In this document: positions 12,270 through 25,327 of the stretch, piece by piece | How positions within the stretch are numbered: position 1 is the stretch's first letter | Layout of the letters: each line of letters opens with the position of its first letter | Source of the DNA: Tyto alba | Taxonomy: Eukaryota > Chordata > Aves > Strigiformes > Tytonidae | DNA: 64,000 nucleotides | Direction: 5' to 3' | Assembly: GCF_018691265.1 (NCBI RefSeq) | Contig: NW_024881313.1 | Coordinates: 8,089,501-8,153,500 of the forward strand | Position numbers and translations under genes: made by a program | Notes under the pieces: generated by a model | The model's input: the letters and a program-made list of their open reading frames with translations, nothing else | What the model was told of the DNA's origin: nothing | Database searches by the model: none

Positions 12270-12845
12270 GGTCTCTCCAGAGGTTGATCCGGTCACCTCC
12301 TAACACAAAGCAGGCCCAACAGCACAGGGTTGTCACTGGAGAAACAGCTTCTCAGGCGGTGCAAATTTGACAGATCTCTGCTGACTGGACTGCGGCAAGG
12401 CTGACAATTTACACCAGATGAGGGCCTGCCCTTGAGCCTCTGAAGACATGGCCCGAGAGCGTATCCTGGAAAACTTCGGCTGCTGTGAGAGCTCTCCCCT
12501 TGCTGGCTGACAGTGAGGTAACTGCCTTCCTACACTGTCGATGGAAAGTGGCTTAGTAAAGCTGTGAGCCCAAAGGCAGTAAAACCCCACGAGCACACAG
12601 GGAGCGCTGGAGGGGAGGGGAGGATTGGGCAGGAAGGATCAGTGCATGCTGCAGCAGCACCCAGCTGGGGAATTATACTTCCAAGAGACGAGGAACTCCC
12701 TCCTGCTGCCACCCCATCAGTTTGGCACATGGCATTTTGTAGAGTGTGGTACGAGGCACGCTGCCATCGCCCTGGCTTTCCAGTCCTCTTGCAACCTGGA
12801 GAGGAGCTGCTGCCTTTTTGCCTCAGGTGATCAGAGACCATTTAA
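12270..12845. other. GC-richer block with overlapping chance frames
   Basis: Moderately GC-rich. Open frames of 87-103 codons lie on both strands and none shows a domain or consistent splice context. It contains the MITE-like arm at 12403. The phrase 'aacacaaagcaggcccaaca' (12302-12321) is reminiscent of an internal CR1 segment but is too short to call. Confidence 0.45.
12403..12431. mobile_element. Half of a palindromic MITE-like relic
   Basis: The sequence 'acaatttacaccagatgagg' followed by 'gcctgccc' matches the right arm (AATTTACACCAGCTGAGGATCTGGCCC type) of the same palindromic family proposed at 9130. The left arm cannot be recognised. The match is short, so confidence is moderate to low. 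Confidence 0.4.
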
Positions 12846-13588
12846 GGTCTTTCTGAGCTGTCTTTGTTCAGAGAACAATCTGATGAGGTGAGCCAAACAT
12901 TTATTTGGTTCTTTTCTCTTCTGCTGTTGAAAATGGGCAATGCTCTATTTCTCTGCACTCCACAGAGACTAATAGGAGCAACCAGCTTTCTCGCCCAAAA
13001 ATCTACCTCTGATTTGACAACAAATGCAGTGCCCAAAATAAGTTATTTCTCTTGACTTCGTTCCAATGAAATGCTCCATTCCGATTCCCTTGCCTGCATC
13101 CGCCTTCCTGCACTTTGCAGACAGGCACATAGCCACTTAATCAGGTGCAGTTTAGAGCCAGGCGTAGGGCCACGGTGGGTCTGGGCTTCTGGTTAGCCTT
13201 GCCCTTGGGCCTGGTGCTCTGGGTGGCAGCTTCTCATTGCTTTTGGCTAAAATGGGACTAAAGTAGAAGAGGTTGCTTTTGCTCCTTTCTCTTCATAGTA
13301 GCTTAGTGCAAATTAAACATAACCATCAAGAAAGAAAAAGTATAGGTGAGGAGAAGGATATCTCCCAGATCTTCACTGACCATGAAGGGGAGATTAATTT
13401 GAATGTTGAAACTGATCTGACAACATTTTCACAACAGAAATACAAGACTTGCATTTTTCAGTTGTAATCAATATACTTCCTAGGTACTGAAAGATGTCTG
13501 TTTTCTTTTTGTAATCCATCAGTCATTCTTCAATAACTTCTGTTATAAAAAGGAGGATTTATTATATTTCATATTTTCAAGGTGGCAT

Positions 13589-13618
13589 GATGTTCATTTT
13601 TTTGTGAATGTGAACATC
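13589..13618. repeat. Imperfect short hairpin
   Basis: GATGTTCATT pairs with AATG-(TG)-AACATC through a two-base bulge around a T-rich loop. It is short and AT-rich; no RNA gene is implied. Confidence 0.55.
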
Positions 13619-14487
13619 CTGAACTTTATTCTCTTATGAATCTTTGCACTACAGTTTTTTCCATCGTAGTAAAATTGATCAAAGTGACTTAAAGGCTTCT
13701 TGTATGATCTTTTTTAGTTCTATGTTTTCTTTTTAAGTTCTATAAGTAAGGATTAATGTACAGCCTAGGAACACATTTGATTCAAGTTCAGCAAAAGCTC
13801 TCTGGTTAGTCACTATGTGGTCAGACAGTCTTACTGTCTGTATTCTGAATTGTTTAAGGGGACTCTGTGGCCTGAGATGGTGCAGTACCAGCCTCAAGAC
13901 AGTCCATACATCTGTATCATAAACAGCTGCTGCTCCAGACAGAAAATCCTAGATTTCACCATCGATTAAATAATAAAATACATTATTTATTAGAAGATCA
14001 TCAATTAATTTTAAAACTGAAGTAATTTATTTTGTTCAAAAAAAAGTTCTTAAACTTATCAATACATATTATGCTATGAAACCTGCAAATAGAAAAGTAG
14101 GTTCAGTTCTTCAAAAGCTGTGGGCTAAGACATATTCAAGATATATTAATTAATGTTATACCCAGCCATCTGATAACTTTACTCTCACTTAGACTCCTAA
14201 CAACAGCAGCAACCAGTGGGGAGTGGCAGCTCTCCAAGCACTGACCAGAGGTAGCTTAAGTACCCAGCAGCAATGTTCGGTTTCAAGAACTAGAAAACTT
14301 CATAAAGGATGCATTCTTTCTACTAATGTTTGCAGTCATTTACCTGTCAAAACTTGTTGCATTTCTCACTTGAAGAAATTAAAATGAAAACATGACAAAA
14401 AATCAAAGAGGACTAACTAGCGAGCAATACACCTTCTAAGAATTACTAAGGTTACTCTTTCAGCTTTTGTACTGTGCTAAAATAATT

Positions 14488-14501
14488 AAAAAAAAAAAAA
14501 A
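14488..14501. repeat. Poly-A run (14)
   Basis: Short homopolymer after 'aaaataatt'. Confidence 0.9.
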
Positions 14502-17500
14502 GTCAAACAAATAAATCCAAATCTAAAACAGGAGAGCATGGGGAGGACAAGAAGACCTGTCAACTCAGCCAATACTGAATGTTCACAACAACAAAACAGC
14601 CTACCTGATGATTTTCTTGTATTCCTCTAGACTTAAATCTTTTCTGCTCCGCTTAGAAGCACACCTAATGTTTCTCTCAGAAGCCACTTAAAACTTTGCC
14701 AGACTTCAGCCCATTAGGCTAAAATTCTCTGTGCCAGGACTCTGCCTTGGGTTGAATTTATTTTGAAAGTTTCAGCTGAACTGGATTGGTGGTTTGTTTG
14801 AACAAGCTTATTGAAAATACAACCTAGTCAGGAGATAGGGTGATGATCTAATTCTCTTCTCTCCCTGTTTGCAGAGGCCGACGAATGGTGAGCAGGAGCT
14901 GGTGGAAAGGCTTTGACAGCAATTCAGTAGTACTCCAGCTTCCCCGGGATGTTGCAGTGCTCCACTGGTCATCCCAAAAGGAGAAAATCATAGTTACCAT
15001 CAAGTTAATACATTGTAAAGTACACATCTATACATCCGTATGTTTATTTGTTTATAACAAACTACACTTGGAATCCCACCTGGAAACAAGTCAACTATAA
15101 TGGTCATGCTAGAGCAAAGTCTGTTTATAGGCTTTATAAAAAGCAAAACGTATCTTAGATTTCTGGATTAAGAAAGCAATAGCCCACAAAAAAAAGTTCA
15201 GCTACAGGAGCTATGGAGGCAGATGGGTTGGAGCAAGAGTCCAAAGTTTGTGTAGCTTCAATCTCAACAGACAGAGAATGGGACAAAATCTGACAAGGTA
15301 ATGAAAAATGTATAGATATTAACACAAATTTCTAACACTTTTTGTATTATCTTGTTTACATTCTGGTTTTATACATTTACTGTGTGGATCTATGTAAGCA
15401 CATAATCTAAAATTTACAGAATAAAAAAAAAAATTCTAAGAAGTTTCTTTAAACTGATCCAAGATGTAGTTTTTATGATTATTCATATTAATAAACCAGT
15501 AAAAGTTCTGTTTTTTCAATGTAAGAGTACAAAATGGGTCATACAGATGATACCAGACCATGCTTTAGAATGTCAAACAAAAACATAAAGTCAAAGAAAT
15601 CTGCAAAATTCTTGGTGGACACACACACCAAAAAATCTTTTCCATAGCAGATATGCCATAAAAGAAAATTGTATCTTATTATCAGATTATTAAAATGCAA
15701 TTACAGATTAATATTTGGCATGTTGATTAAAACCATTATTTTCTTATAACAAGTCACAATAAGCTTCTTAATGAATTTGCTCTATGTCTAGCTATACCAG
15801 TCAAACATGACAAATAACATAAACAATGAGTGGAAAGAAATGGTCACCATTTATAAAACTGTAACTATTGTAGTACAGCAATTTTTGTTTTTCTACTTAG
15901 AAGTGTCTGACATTTAACACGACAAGTATTAACTAAAAGACTTTTGCTTTGAAAATTCCAAATACGTAAGCAATATCACTCTAGTCATGGTCTATTTAAA
16001 GCAAAATAACAATGTGATTATTGTGGTATGGCCAAAATTTACAAAGTGAAATCATGACATTTCTTCAGACTTCTCTGTGAATCAATTTGGGATCTTGTAT
16101 TTACCCAGTATAACCTTTCAGCCCATTAGTTCAGCTGCAAAAGTCACATGAGAGCTAATTGAATTCCAGCACAGTCTCTAACAGGTGCATTTTATAACAT
16201 GTCAGATCCCAGAGTTAAATGATTAAAGGACAGCTCTCTACTGGGTTTCCAAGTAATAAACACCTATTTTTGATACAGAAAGCATAGAAAGGCTATACCA
16301 GCTGAAATAACCTACAAACCAGCTCTATTTTTGCTTGTATATCTCAGTGGAAAGCGCACAAACCAATCTGTTCATGTCTTCCTATAGGTAGAAATTCAGT
16401 GAAAAGGAGACCAGAAGTCTCACTTCTAAGATGTTACACCCAAAATATGAAAGAATGGTCTGTTAATCAGATTAGTCCATTGGCAAGACAAAAGCAATTT
16501 GCGCACTGTATTACCTTTGAAACATTATCTCTCACTGCCTTATGGCTAAACTGCTGTGATGTGTTGTGGACAAAGCTCTGATCAAGATATATTTGACCCT
16601 CTTATTTCCATGTCTGTTGGGTGCACTTAAAAATAAAACAGGTGTAAGTGCATCTTTCACAATGATCTCATCAGGTCTCACAATCACAGAATGCTTGTTC
16701 AATTCTACACAGAAAAATTAAACCATCCAAACCCATTAAGACACTCAATGTGATAATTCTTCATGGATTAAGAAAACTGTGGAAAAAAATACAGTCCTGC
16801 AAAAAATAAGCAGCCATATTTTTTACCTGTTTTCTTGTTTGTCTGCCTGAAATCTTGCTCATTTTATGACCATCTCTGATCTGGCTTTCCTTTACTAACA
16901 ATGCTAACTCAACATCCTCATTACATGCTTAGGTCAGGAATAGAGCTCTAATTTTCCCCTTAGACACATTTTACTTACTTAAATTTTTCATTAGTTACTT
17001 TTGATATATCATTTTGTTGTCACCCTGAGGATGAATGATATAGTGGTACCTTTATTTGCTCCAATTTTTCCAATGACATTGCTCACAAACACATTCATAC
17101 TTACATCAACTCTCTCTTACGTGAAGTAACTTTATGTCTATGTTGTCCTATCAGTGGAAAAAATAATTTTAGAAAAAGGAGAATTACATTAGAGCTTTCT
17201 CTGATTTAGGGCTCTAGTTTAGTTATGCCCATTTAAACAAATTCTAGTTCAATTATGCAAGTTTAAGATGCCACTTTTTCCCACTGTCCAACCCAGTAAC
17301 AATCAACATACCTAAATATATATACACCCATATAGCTGTGCCTCTTCTGCAACTAGCTCCTTAATCTTAACTGTCAGTGAAGGTGGGGTTGTTCTAAAAA
17401 AAATAAGCTGAACTGGAGTAACAGAGATCCAGCTGTGTCCACCCAGGAGCTGTTCCATACCACCACAGAGGAGCAACCTCTGGTACAAGGGCAAGGTAGA

Positions 17501-20500
17501 TACATAGATGGATGAGAGATGTAGCATCTTGAATGGAACTGCAGCATTCACCAGATCGGGCTTGTAAATTCTGTGAAGATGGAAGAAGTGATTGCTCTGT
17601 CTTGGGTTCAGTATCACCTGAAAAAAGCCCTATGTAATAATAGTCAAGAAGAAAAATCTCCTAAAAAAAAATGATAAGATCTCTTAAAAAAAGCACTTCA
17701 CCTTAAAGAAAATAGTTCTCAAACAAAACTACTTCATCTTAAAGACAGGCACAGTATACAGAGGTGAAACAAAGTTAATAAAGAGATAATTACGAAGTAC
17801 ACAGGGATAATTCGACTTTTTTCAGGAAAGATTTAACTGAGATCTCACAGGGTTGCTGGAAGTCGTAGGTAATTTCTTCTAATGCACCTGCTCATTATAT
17901 TCTAGCCATCTTCAGATCCGTAACAGATTGTAACAGGTCAGCACAGCCATGGTCAAATCACAGTTGTATTTTCAGTTTCACATTTCTAACTAGGTATATA
18001 CTTTTATATCCAGGTTTTACTGATGTTCCTTCCCTGAATTTAGTAGGTGCCACCTAAAAAAAGCACCTATAGCTTGAAAGGAGTGAAAAATTTCCTCTAC
18101 GTGAGCAGTATGACCCAGACTCTGCTGTAGAAATGCCATGGATAGATGACATACTGTCTCAGAATATCCAACAGGTTATATGGCTGTACATACCCACAAC
18201 TGGAACTCACTAGCTGTGCCAAGGGGGTCCTGGCAGGAGGATTCTCCTGCATTCCTTGCAGAACAGTGATCCAATGTTCACATTCATCTCATTCATGAAT
18301 GCTTTTGGATGGGTGAAATGAAGGTAGGATGTAATTACTTTTCACAGTGCAATTGATTTCTACTAAGATGAGTTGGTGTATAAAGCTATTTCAAAGTCCT
18401 ATTTGTCCTTCAGTGAGAACAATGTTTCTTCACCCTTCACCCCACTCTGGTGGTTCGTTTCCTTGTTTCTCTCATGCACCTACCTTTATACTTCATCTCA
18501 TGTCTGAATACAGAATATGTACCTAACCAAACCAGTATGCCCAGGGAATTATAAACCACAAACAAATACTATAAAAAGTATATTCCAATTATTTCTGGTC
18601 TGATCAGATTCTGAAAAACTGTTTATTAACAGGCATGTACTCTCTGCATTATTTTTTACAGTTCCTGACCTTGCAGTATGTCATGAAGTCTCCTTGTGTG
18701 CCAGGCTTTTGGTCTGAATCATAGCCTGGACCTCCACACTCTTTCTGATTTGTAATAAAAATCATACTTTTTAGAGAGAAAAAAACCCAACCTCCTCTCT
18801 GCATTGACAGTGGAGCATACAATGTGTTCCTTTGAAGAAAAAGGAAGAATTTTCCTCATTGAATTTTTAGGGTTTTGATGCTGTGGTTAGAATATCAAAT
18901 AATGAAGGTTATGTTGGGTGCTGCCAGAAATTTAAGAACCCCATAATTTTTTTTTATACTGGAAAAATCAGCTTTTTGCATGAGAGAATGGGAAAGCCTA
19001 TTTTTCTTTGTCAAGCAGGGCAGCCTTTTTTCTTTTTCCCTCTCCCCCACCCGCTTTGAGGTTCTTCCAGCCAGTTTGCTGTTATCCTTCACACAAAACA
19101 GCATCAAAAGTAGCATTCAAAGAAAGGAAGCAGCAAAAGATAAATTGCTGAAAATAAAGCCTGCTACTGGAAAATGTGCTTTCAAAGTTTCTGCAAGACT
19201 GTAAAGTCTATTTTTCCCTAGTGATGCTCAATTGTGAGAAAAACAGTATGGAAAAACCTGTATAGAGATTAATTTTTTTCAAAGCTATTGAATACAAAGG
19301 TATTTTTACGTGAATGTCACTCATGCTTAAAAAGGTAATCCTTTTAGAATCACTATGTAGCTGAGAGTGGTATTTTCTTAATTAAGATCTAATTGCAATT
19401 TATGTTTATACATATATACACATAAATGTTACTTCAAATAATTTTCTCATTAGCAAATAGTTCTAATTTTGTTTATTTCCTTAAAGAAAAGAATACTTCT
19501 TCCACAGGAATAGCAATACCCCATGAACTTCTTTCTTTTTTTGTCTTTTGTATGGTACAGTATCCTTGAATTTCATTCTGATGTTAATTTATTTCTTTAT
19601 GAATACTGAAATTGTAACGCCACCCTAGCGCTCTTTGTATACACCCTGTCACTACTAATAAGGTACATCTGGGAGTACTATTGTATTCTAGCAGAATTAC
19701 ACTGTCATTTAAGGTGGATGGTAACACAATTTGTGTCGCAAGCATAGTCTGTGGATATGAAGGAACACTAATCTCAGCCTGGTATTTTCAGCAGACAAAA
19801 CTGAATTTACAAAAGATTTTCAATCAGCCATAGTTCATATTTTCTCTTTGAGTGGGAATGTGCACTTTTTAACTAAAAAAAAAAGGATAAACCCCATGAA
19901 AATAATGTTCCTTCTCATGTCAGTTAACATGTCTGTATTTTTTACTTTATGGTACACGGTTGAATTGAAGAAAAAACAAATTGTTTCTTTCAGAGGTTTT
20001 CTCCTGGATCTTCATCTCACATGGTGCTAATTGTACTATCTATCTGGGACGCTGCGTTTGCAGGGCTGGGCTCTCGGTGGCCTTGCTGCATTTGTGTTTA
20101 CATCTCTCCCGTGACCGGTCAGAGGCCTGAGCCAGGGCATTTCAGCCCCTTTCAAAACCAGTCCTGGTGGAGTTTAACCAAACCCTGCATCACTGAGATC
20201 AGTTACTCCCAGGAGTCGATCCTGTTCAATTTCTACCTTCCACTGACATTTTGACATAAATAGGCAGGCAGCCCTTCACTGGTCTGGAGATAGGAGGGCT
20301 GAAAAAAGTGTGAATTCAAACGGCTGTTGATAAATTGCTGTACAAGGCCTTCACTATTAATTTCTGTCAGTAGACAGTAAAATGGCAATGGCTGCTCAAC
20401 ATTGTTCCAAAAACAACACTTCCTGTGACAGGGCAGACCACACTATGCTGACAGATTGGAATCGGTCTTGCTCAATTGGCTATTGAGTGCTATCTAAAAT

Positions 20501-21119
20501 TATACAGCTGGTGTTGAACAGGGGTATTGTTCTCACTCCACGTTACGAAGCTAAGCCCCACATAAATAACAAAGGGGGGATCATGCCCACATATCTGCTC
20601 ACCAGAGCAGATGGGCTTTTGTAGCCTGCCTCTGTCAGGATTTGTCTTTTGTGAAAGAATTTCCATACATTTCCTTCTCTGAGCCCTTCTCATTGGTTTC
20701 GGCTCTCGGAGTGGGTGACACGACCTATAGGTCTGATTTTGTACATGAGATTGACTTGGAAGCTGACAAATGGAGACGGCTGGAAGTGCTTTTGGGATAC
20801 AAGTGCCAAATTCTTTTTATCATTTTCTGCGGCCTTTGGATTCCCAAAAAGAAGATATATGATGTAAGGCCTGAAGACAGAAAATAGCTTGGTTTGGAAA
20901 GCAATGGACAAACAAGGGCCATTCACATAGCTGGTGGATACAGACATAGCTGTCATCCTTCCAACCGCATACTTTAAACAGAAAACAAAATAATGCAGAT
21001 AGGACTGTACTGTCTTCCTGGCTAGGTTTTATGTGGAAAGAGAAGACCCACTTTTCAAACTGACAAGTAGACATGACTGACAGTGGTTTTAGGATGCATA
21101 TTGAAATGTGCAAGATTCA

Positions 21120-21480
21120 TGCTGCATAGTCACAAGAACTAATTCACTAAACTATTAAAGTAGTGTTTATCATCAAAGTGCTTATTAAATAGGCAGGATT
21201 ACAGAAGTTAAGGATTAAAGTACATATGATCAAAAGCTCACTTGAAAAGTCCAAGAAAGATCATTAGACCGAATGGCTACATTTATGTGCAGCATGGCGC
21301 TTACCTTGGGATCATGAAGAAATCCACTAAATGCTCCAATTAACCTACCTGTATGTTAATTATAACAAGGTACTGTAATCCATCATTAGTGTTTGCAAAA
21401 AGAGCCTTCAGACTGAATGCATTAGATAGTAGTAACTATCAAATGTAGCATTAATAAGCATTAATGTGGTTGTTTAAAAT
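21120..21480. promoter_or_regulatory. Candidate conserved noncoding block
   Basis: A complex AT-rich sequence without repeats, holding several TAAT/ATTA cores and GATA/TATC words: ccaattaacctacc, tgttaattataac, gcattaataagcattaatg. Two GCATTAAT words lie 11 bp apart near 21451-21470. No coding frame. Conservation untested. Confidence 0.22.
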
Positions 21481-22439
21481 CTACCAATAAGGGCTGAGAT
21501 GTCTGTGAAGCCCTTGGAGCCAGACACAGCACCACAACACAAGTGCTGTACTCTGACTCAGAAAATCCACCGTGCTGAGGCATCGTGTGTTAGAAAAACA
21601 TCTCAGCAGGATTAATCCCTCTATTAAGTTGGGAGCAGCAGTGCTGTGTTACTTGTTTGGGTCTATACTGCAGCGTGTCTATAGGTTTACCCATTTGTGT
21701 GGCACTACCTTGAGAAGCTCTCTCTCATGCTGCTCTGAATGGTGTAGACATGCTCTTAATACTCTTCTTCTAAGGCTAGGTCAGCATCGTGCATCATTTT
21801 AAAGCAACAGGCTGTGAATTAGATCATAATTTTGGACATGTGCCCATCCAGACCATGAAACTGAGTGTTTTATGGAGGATTTGTTCTCTCTAAAATTCCA
21901 GCAGTCAGTAGTAGGTTGCTAATTATAAAAGAAGTAAGTGACCTTCCCTCTTAGCGTAAGAGTTTAAGATTGCTTTGTGGGAGTGTAAGAGGAAAAAAGA
22001 ACTTGTGCCAGAGATAGTGAAAGTACAGTCAGTCAATTAAACAGGTCCATTCTCAATTCTTTCTGTGGAGCAGTTGGCTTACCCTTGGAGAAGGTCAAAG
22101 CCAGGTGATTCAAGTGAAGAAATACAATGGCTGGAAATGTTTGTTAGGTTGAAGCATTAGACTAATAGTTGCAAAATGGAACTGGCATTCACATGACTTC
22201 TCTTTAATAACCATGGTTTTTTAACAGACTTTCCCGCAAAGGTTCTTTCATACTGATTCCTACAGCAGTGCCATTTGGCAATTGCTGTTTAAAAATGTTG
22301 TGACACCATGTGAAAATCTTCCAATAACATTCCTGGTAGACATAATTTTGTTTCTTTTCCATATACCTCTCCCAGCGTGTTTCAGGGTTAGAGACTTTTG
22401 TATGGAAACAAGACTTACACTTTAGGACTCTATTTTCTT

Positions 22440-22720
22440 AAATGTTTTCCCCCATAATGAATTCCCTAATTTGGAAATGCAGAGGCCTCTGTCACGCATG
22501 CAAATGAGGTGACTTCACAAGCAAATAGCTATGGCAATTACCAGCATGTACAATTACATAATTTGCACCTACAATTGCGGTGATTATACAGCTCAGCTGG
22601 GCATGTAATTGTTCACATATACTGAATATGCAATTACGTACTTGAGTGATATAGGATTCTCCCTTTGGAGTTAATCTTTTCCTGCTGCTTATTGTGCAAA
22701 TAAATTAATACATGTATATT
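22440..22720. promoter_or_regulatory. Candidate enhancer-like block, homeodomain and octamer motifs
   Basis: An octamer ATGCAAAT (22498-22505) is followed by five CAATTA/TAATTG-type cores within about 100 bp: 22535-22540, 22551-22556, 22572-22577, 22606-22611 and 22631-22636. Two of these form an exact 10-bp inverted repeat, ACAATTACAT (22550-22559) and ATGTAATTGT (22603-22612). TAAT-core sites bind many homeodomain proteins and ATGCAAAT binds POU factors. There is no open frame or repeat signature. Density and symmetry suggest a cis-regulatory element, but AT-rich DNA yields such cores by chance and I cannot test conservation. Confidence 0.4.
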
Positions 22721-25282
22721 CCTGGTGAGAAAAGAATGTGGTGACTGCTTATATCCTCATGGTTATTTCCTATAAAAATTATGAAGTGGTTGAAAATCAC
22801 ATAATATGGGCAAAACTTATCATATCCTGGATCAATTAAATTCTGTGATTTCAGGTGAAAACCCACTACTGGTAACTTAGAAACTCAAACAATAATTGCC
22901 TTAACTTCATATATGCACTTCTAAAATAAATTTTTAAAAAATATGAAGATGTAGAAAATATACCAGTGGTTTTCTTGTGTTTTAAATCATAAAGTACAGT
23001 AAACTAAAACTTTGGGAACTGTATTTAGAAAATGGTATTTATATGAAATAGAAATGTCTGTCACAGCTGCAGTTATTTGAAAAATATGGTGACAGCAATG
23101 AATTGTGCCTTTTTAGAAGGCACATGAAAGTTCCCTGGAAGTTTCTAGTGCCCAAAAGATCAGCCCTGCATTTTACATAATTTTGCTGGGATGATGAGAA
23201 AGAATCCTATGTCCAGAAGGCAGAGCAAGGATATAATGTTTGATTTTACATGAAATCTCCCTTTTGCTCCTGGAAAACAGGAAACGTGGAGCAGGCCCTC
23301 ACTGCAAAGCTACTGTTCCCTATTGCATTACTTAAATGCACTAACAAGTGAGGACAACAAAGACACTTTTGTTACAAATTGACTAGACATAATAGAATAT
23401 GAATTAGATATAAGAAAATGAAAGGATCTTAGTTTGAAGCCATAAAGAGATTCAGTCTTGCTGTTTATTCTTGCCTCTGAAAGATAAAGGAGCCAGATAG
23501 CATTGCATTTCTCATGCTGTCTGTAGATAAAAGTATGATGTTACCTTTGAATCTAAGAATTCAAGAGGGGATATGCTTATAGATCTTTAAATATCCTCCG
23601 TTCTGAATTTGTACGTTTGTGGTATATAAACACATCCATGTGAGCAGCTAAAATTTGCTACAAACTTCTGTAAGAAAATGAAATTAAAATGTTCATTGCT
23701 GCCATGATCACAGCAAGCTTATTTCTTTAGTGCAGCACTGGCAAAAGAAGAAACTACAGTTCATACCACTAAACTGCCAGTTTAAAGGTGTTGCCTGGTG
23801 TCGACTGACAGGCATTCACATCGTCTATCCAGATGCTTGGTCCTAACTTTGAGCTCCTAGTTTAAAAATTCTTGGCTTTAACTCACTTTCAGGAAGACAG
23901 CTATCTTGCTGGACCTGGAGAATTACATCATATTCTGCTTATCATGTAAGCTTTGTCATTACACTGGGCCTCTCAGCCCTCTTGGAGGATGCAAGACCAT
24001 TCCTCAGCTTTGGTGAGCCCTGTTCTTTGTTCTGCAGATGTCTGCATGAAATACGATGAGATAAACAGAGTTGCTACCTTAAAAAGCAATCCTGGAGGAA
24101 GGAAGACTCTTTATGTGGAGACCCAACAAGACCATAAGTTCTCAGTTCAAGTTTTAAATTGCTGTGCTCCTCCAAATTCTTTCTAGTAACGCAAGGCTAC
24201 ATCACTTTTCTCCTCCAGTGAACCCTTACTGATTGTGAAATTTGTCTGAGAATGCACTGGGGCAGCTCTCACTTTTGATACAACTCAGACCAAAGCCAAT
24301 TGTCACAGTACCTGAACAGTTATTTTTTAACAACTATTTCAGGGGTTAATCTCTCCATATAGAAAAAAGAAACACAGAAATCATAATTTCTAAGATCCTA
24401 TTGCATGACCCCCAAGCAAAATATCTGATGCCTTTTGATGTGAATTGTAATAGCAAAAAGTCTGGTGGGAAGAGGTTCATTGCTTCATATAATTCATAAC
24501 TGTCTAAGATCTTCCCCACCTCCAAAATAAAAAACAACCCAGGAGTCATTTCAGTCCTTAGAACCAACCTGGACTAGACCCAAACAGAGGCCTTGGATAT
24601 TACATGCTATAAAAAATACATTGGGTTTGCCACCATTATTAGAGCTGAAAGTTCAGTTTCTGCAATTAGATGTTGCAGTGAGTAAGAAAACCATAATGGG
24701 CATATTGGCACATCTCTGCTATGGCTGCAATTAGGCCAATCACAATAAATACTTGCCAAGTATTTCTGTTTAAAAAAATGTCATTACATTGGACCTTCTA
24801 CTGTCTTTTAGGCTTTTTACCATGATTAAGTAAGGCTAGACTGGAAACAAACTACTTAAGCTAACAGTGGTGCTGCTTTCAAGGATGAGGAGAATTAGGA
24901 GGAAGGAAGCCACCTGTGCACCTACAAAAACAGCTGAATGACATATGCTCCTTGAACTACTTCATACATTGCAATCCTCATGAAAATGAAAGGGAAGTTA
25001 ACTCATGCTGCTTTTTAAGCATATTTGAATGTACTATTCTACATTACCTTATGTAAATACATATACAAGTATATACACCCCTTTAATATAAATATATACA
25101 GTAGAAAATGTTCAATTATAGTTTGGTGTCTTGTATTCTGTTTCAGGTTCACAAGTGAAAATAGCTTAGATATGCCTTCACAGAAAATAACTATGCTTAA
25201 CTCAGTTCAATTCTATAGAACTTCCTCATTGTTTAATAGATACTTATAAATTCTAATGTTGCAGTTTTTAAAACAAAAGCTG

Positions 25283-25327
25283 AGGATGAAACCCAATCCT
25301 AATTGAAGTTTACAGGAGTCTAACAGG
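25283..25327. mobile_element. Half of a palindromic MITE-like relic
   Basis: 'gaggatgaaacccaatccta' then 'attgaagtttacaggagtct' resembles the left arm and centre of the family proposed at 33875 (GGTGAAATCCTGGCCCCATTGAAGTCAATGGGAGT). No right arm is visible, so the copy would be truncated or eroded. Confidence 0.35.

Larger units (their letters stand above)
13040..22430. other. AT-rich noncoding DNA, mostly unique
   Basis: No gene, RNA gene or recognisable transposon. Frames reach about 100 codons (17312-17617 minus) without domain. The region at 20020-21115 carries several overlapping frames of 65-97 codons on both strands and is slightly GC-richer, but none looks coding. A stretch near 15650-16260 has many AT-core words and might contain regulatory sequence. 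Confidence 0.55.

Noticed and set aside
12300..12330. Possible third CR1 fragment ('cacaaagcaggcccaac')
   Set aside because: Only about 17 bases resemble an internal CR1 stretch, and the flanks do not continue the match.
22261..22290. 'acagcagtgccatttggcaattgctgt' region as a microRNA hairpin
   Set aside because: The stem is about 12 bp with mismatches and a tiny loop, too short for a microRNA precursor.
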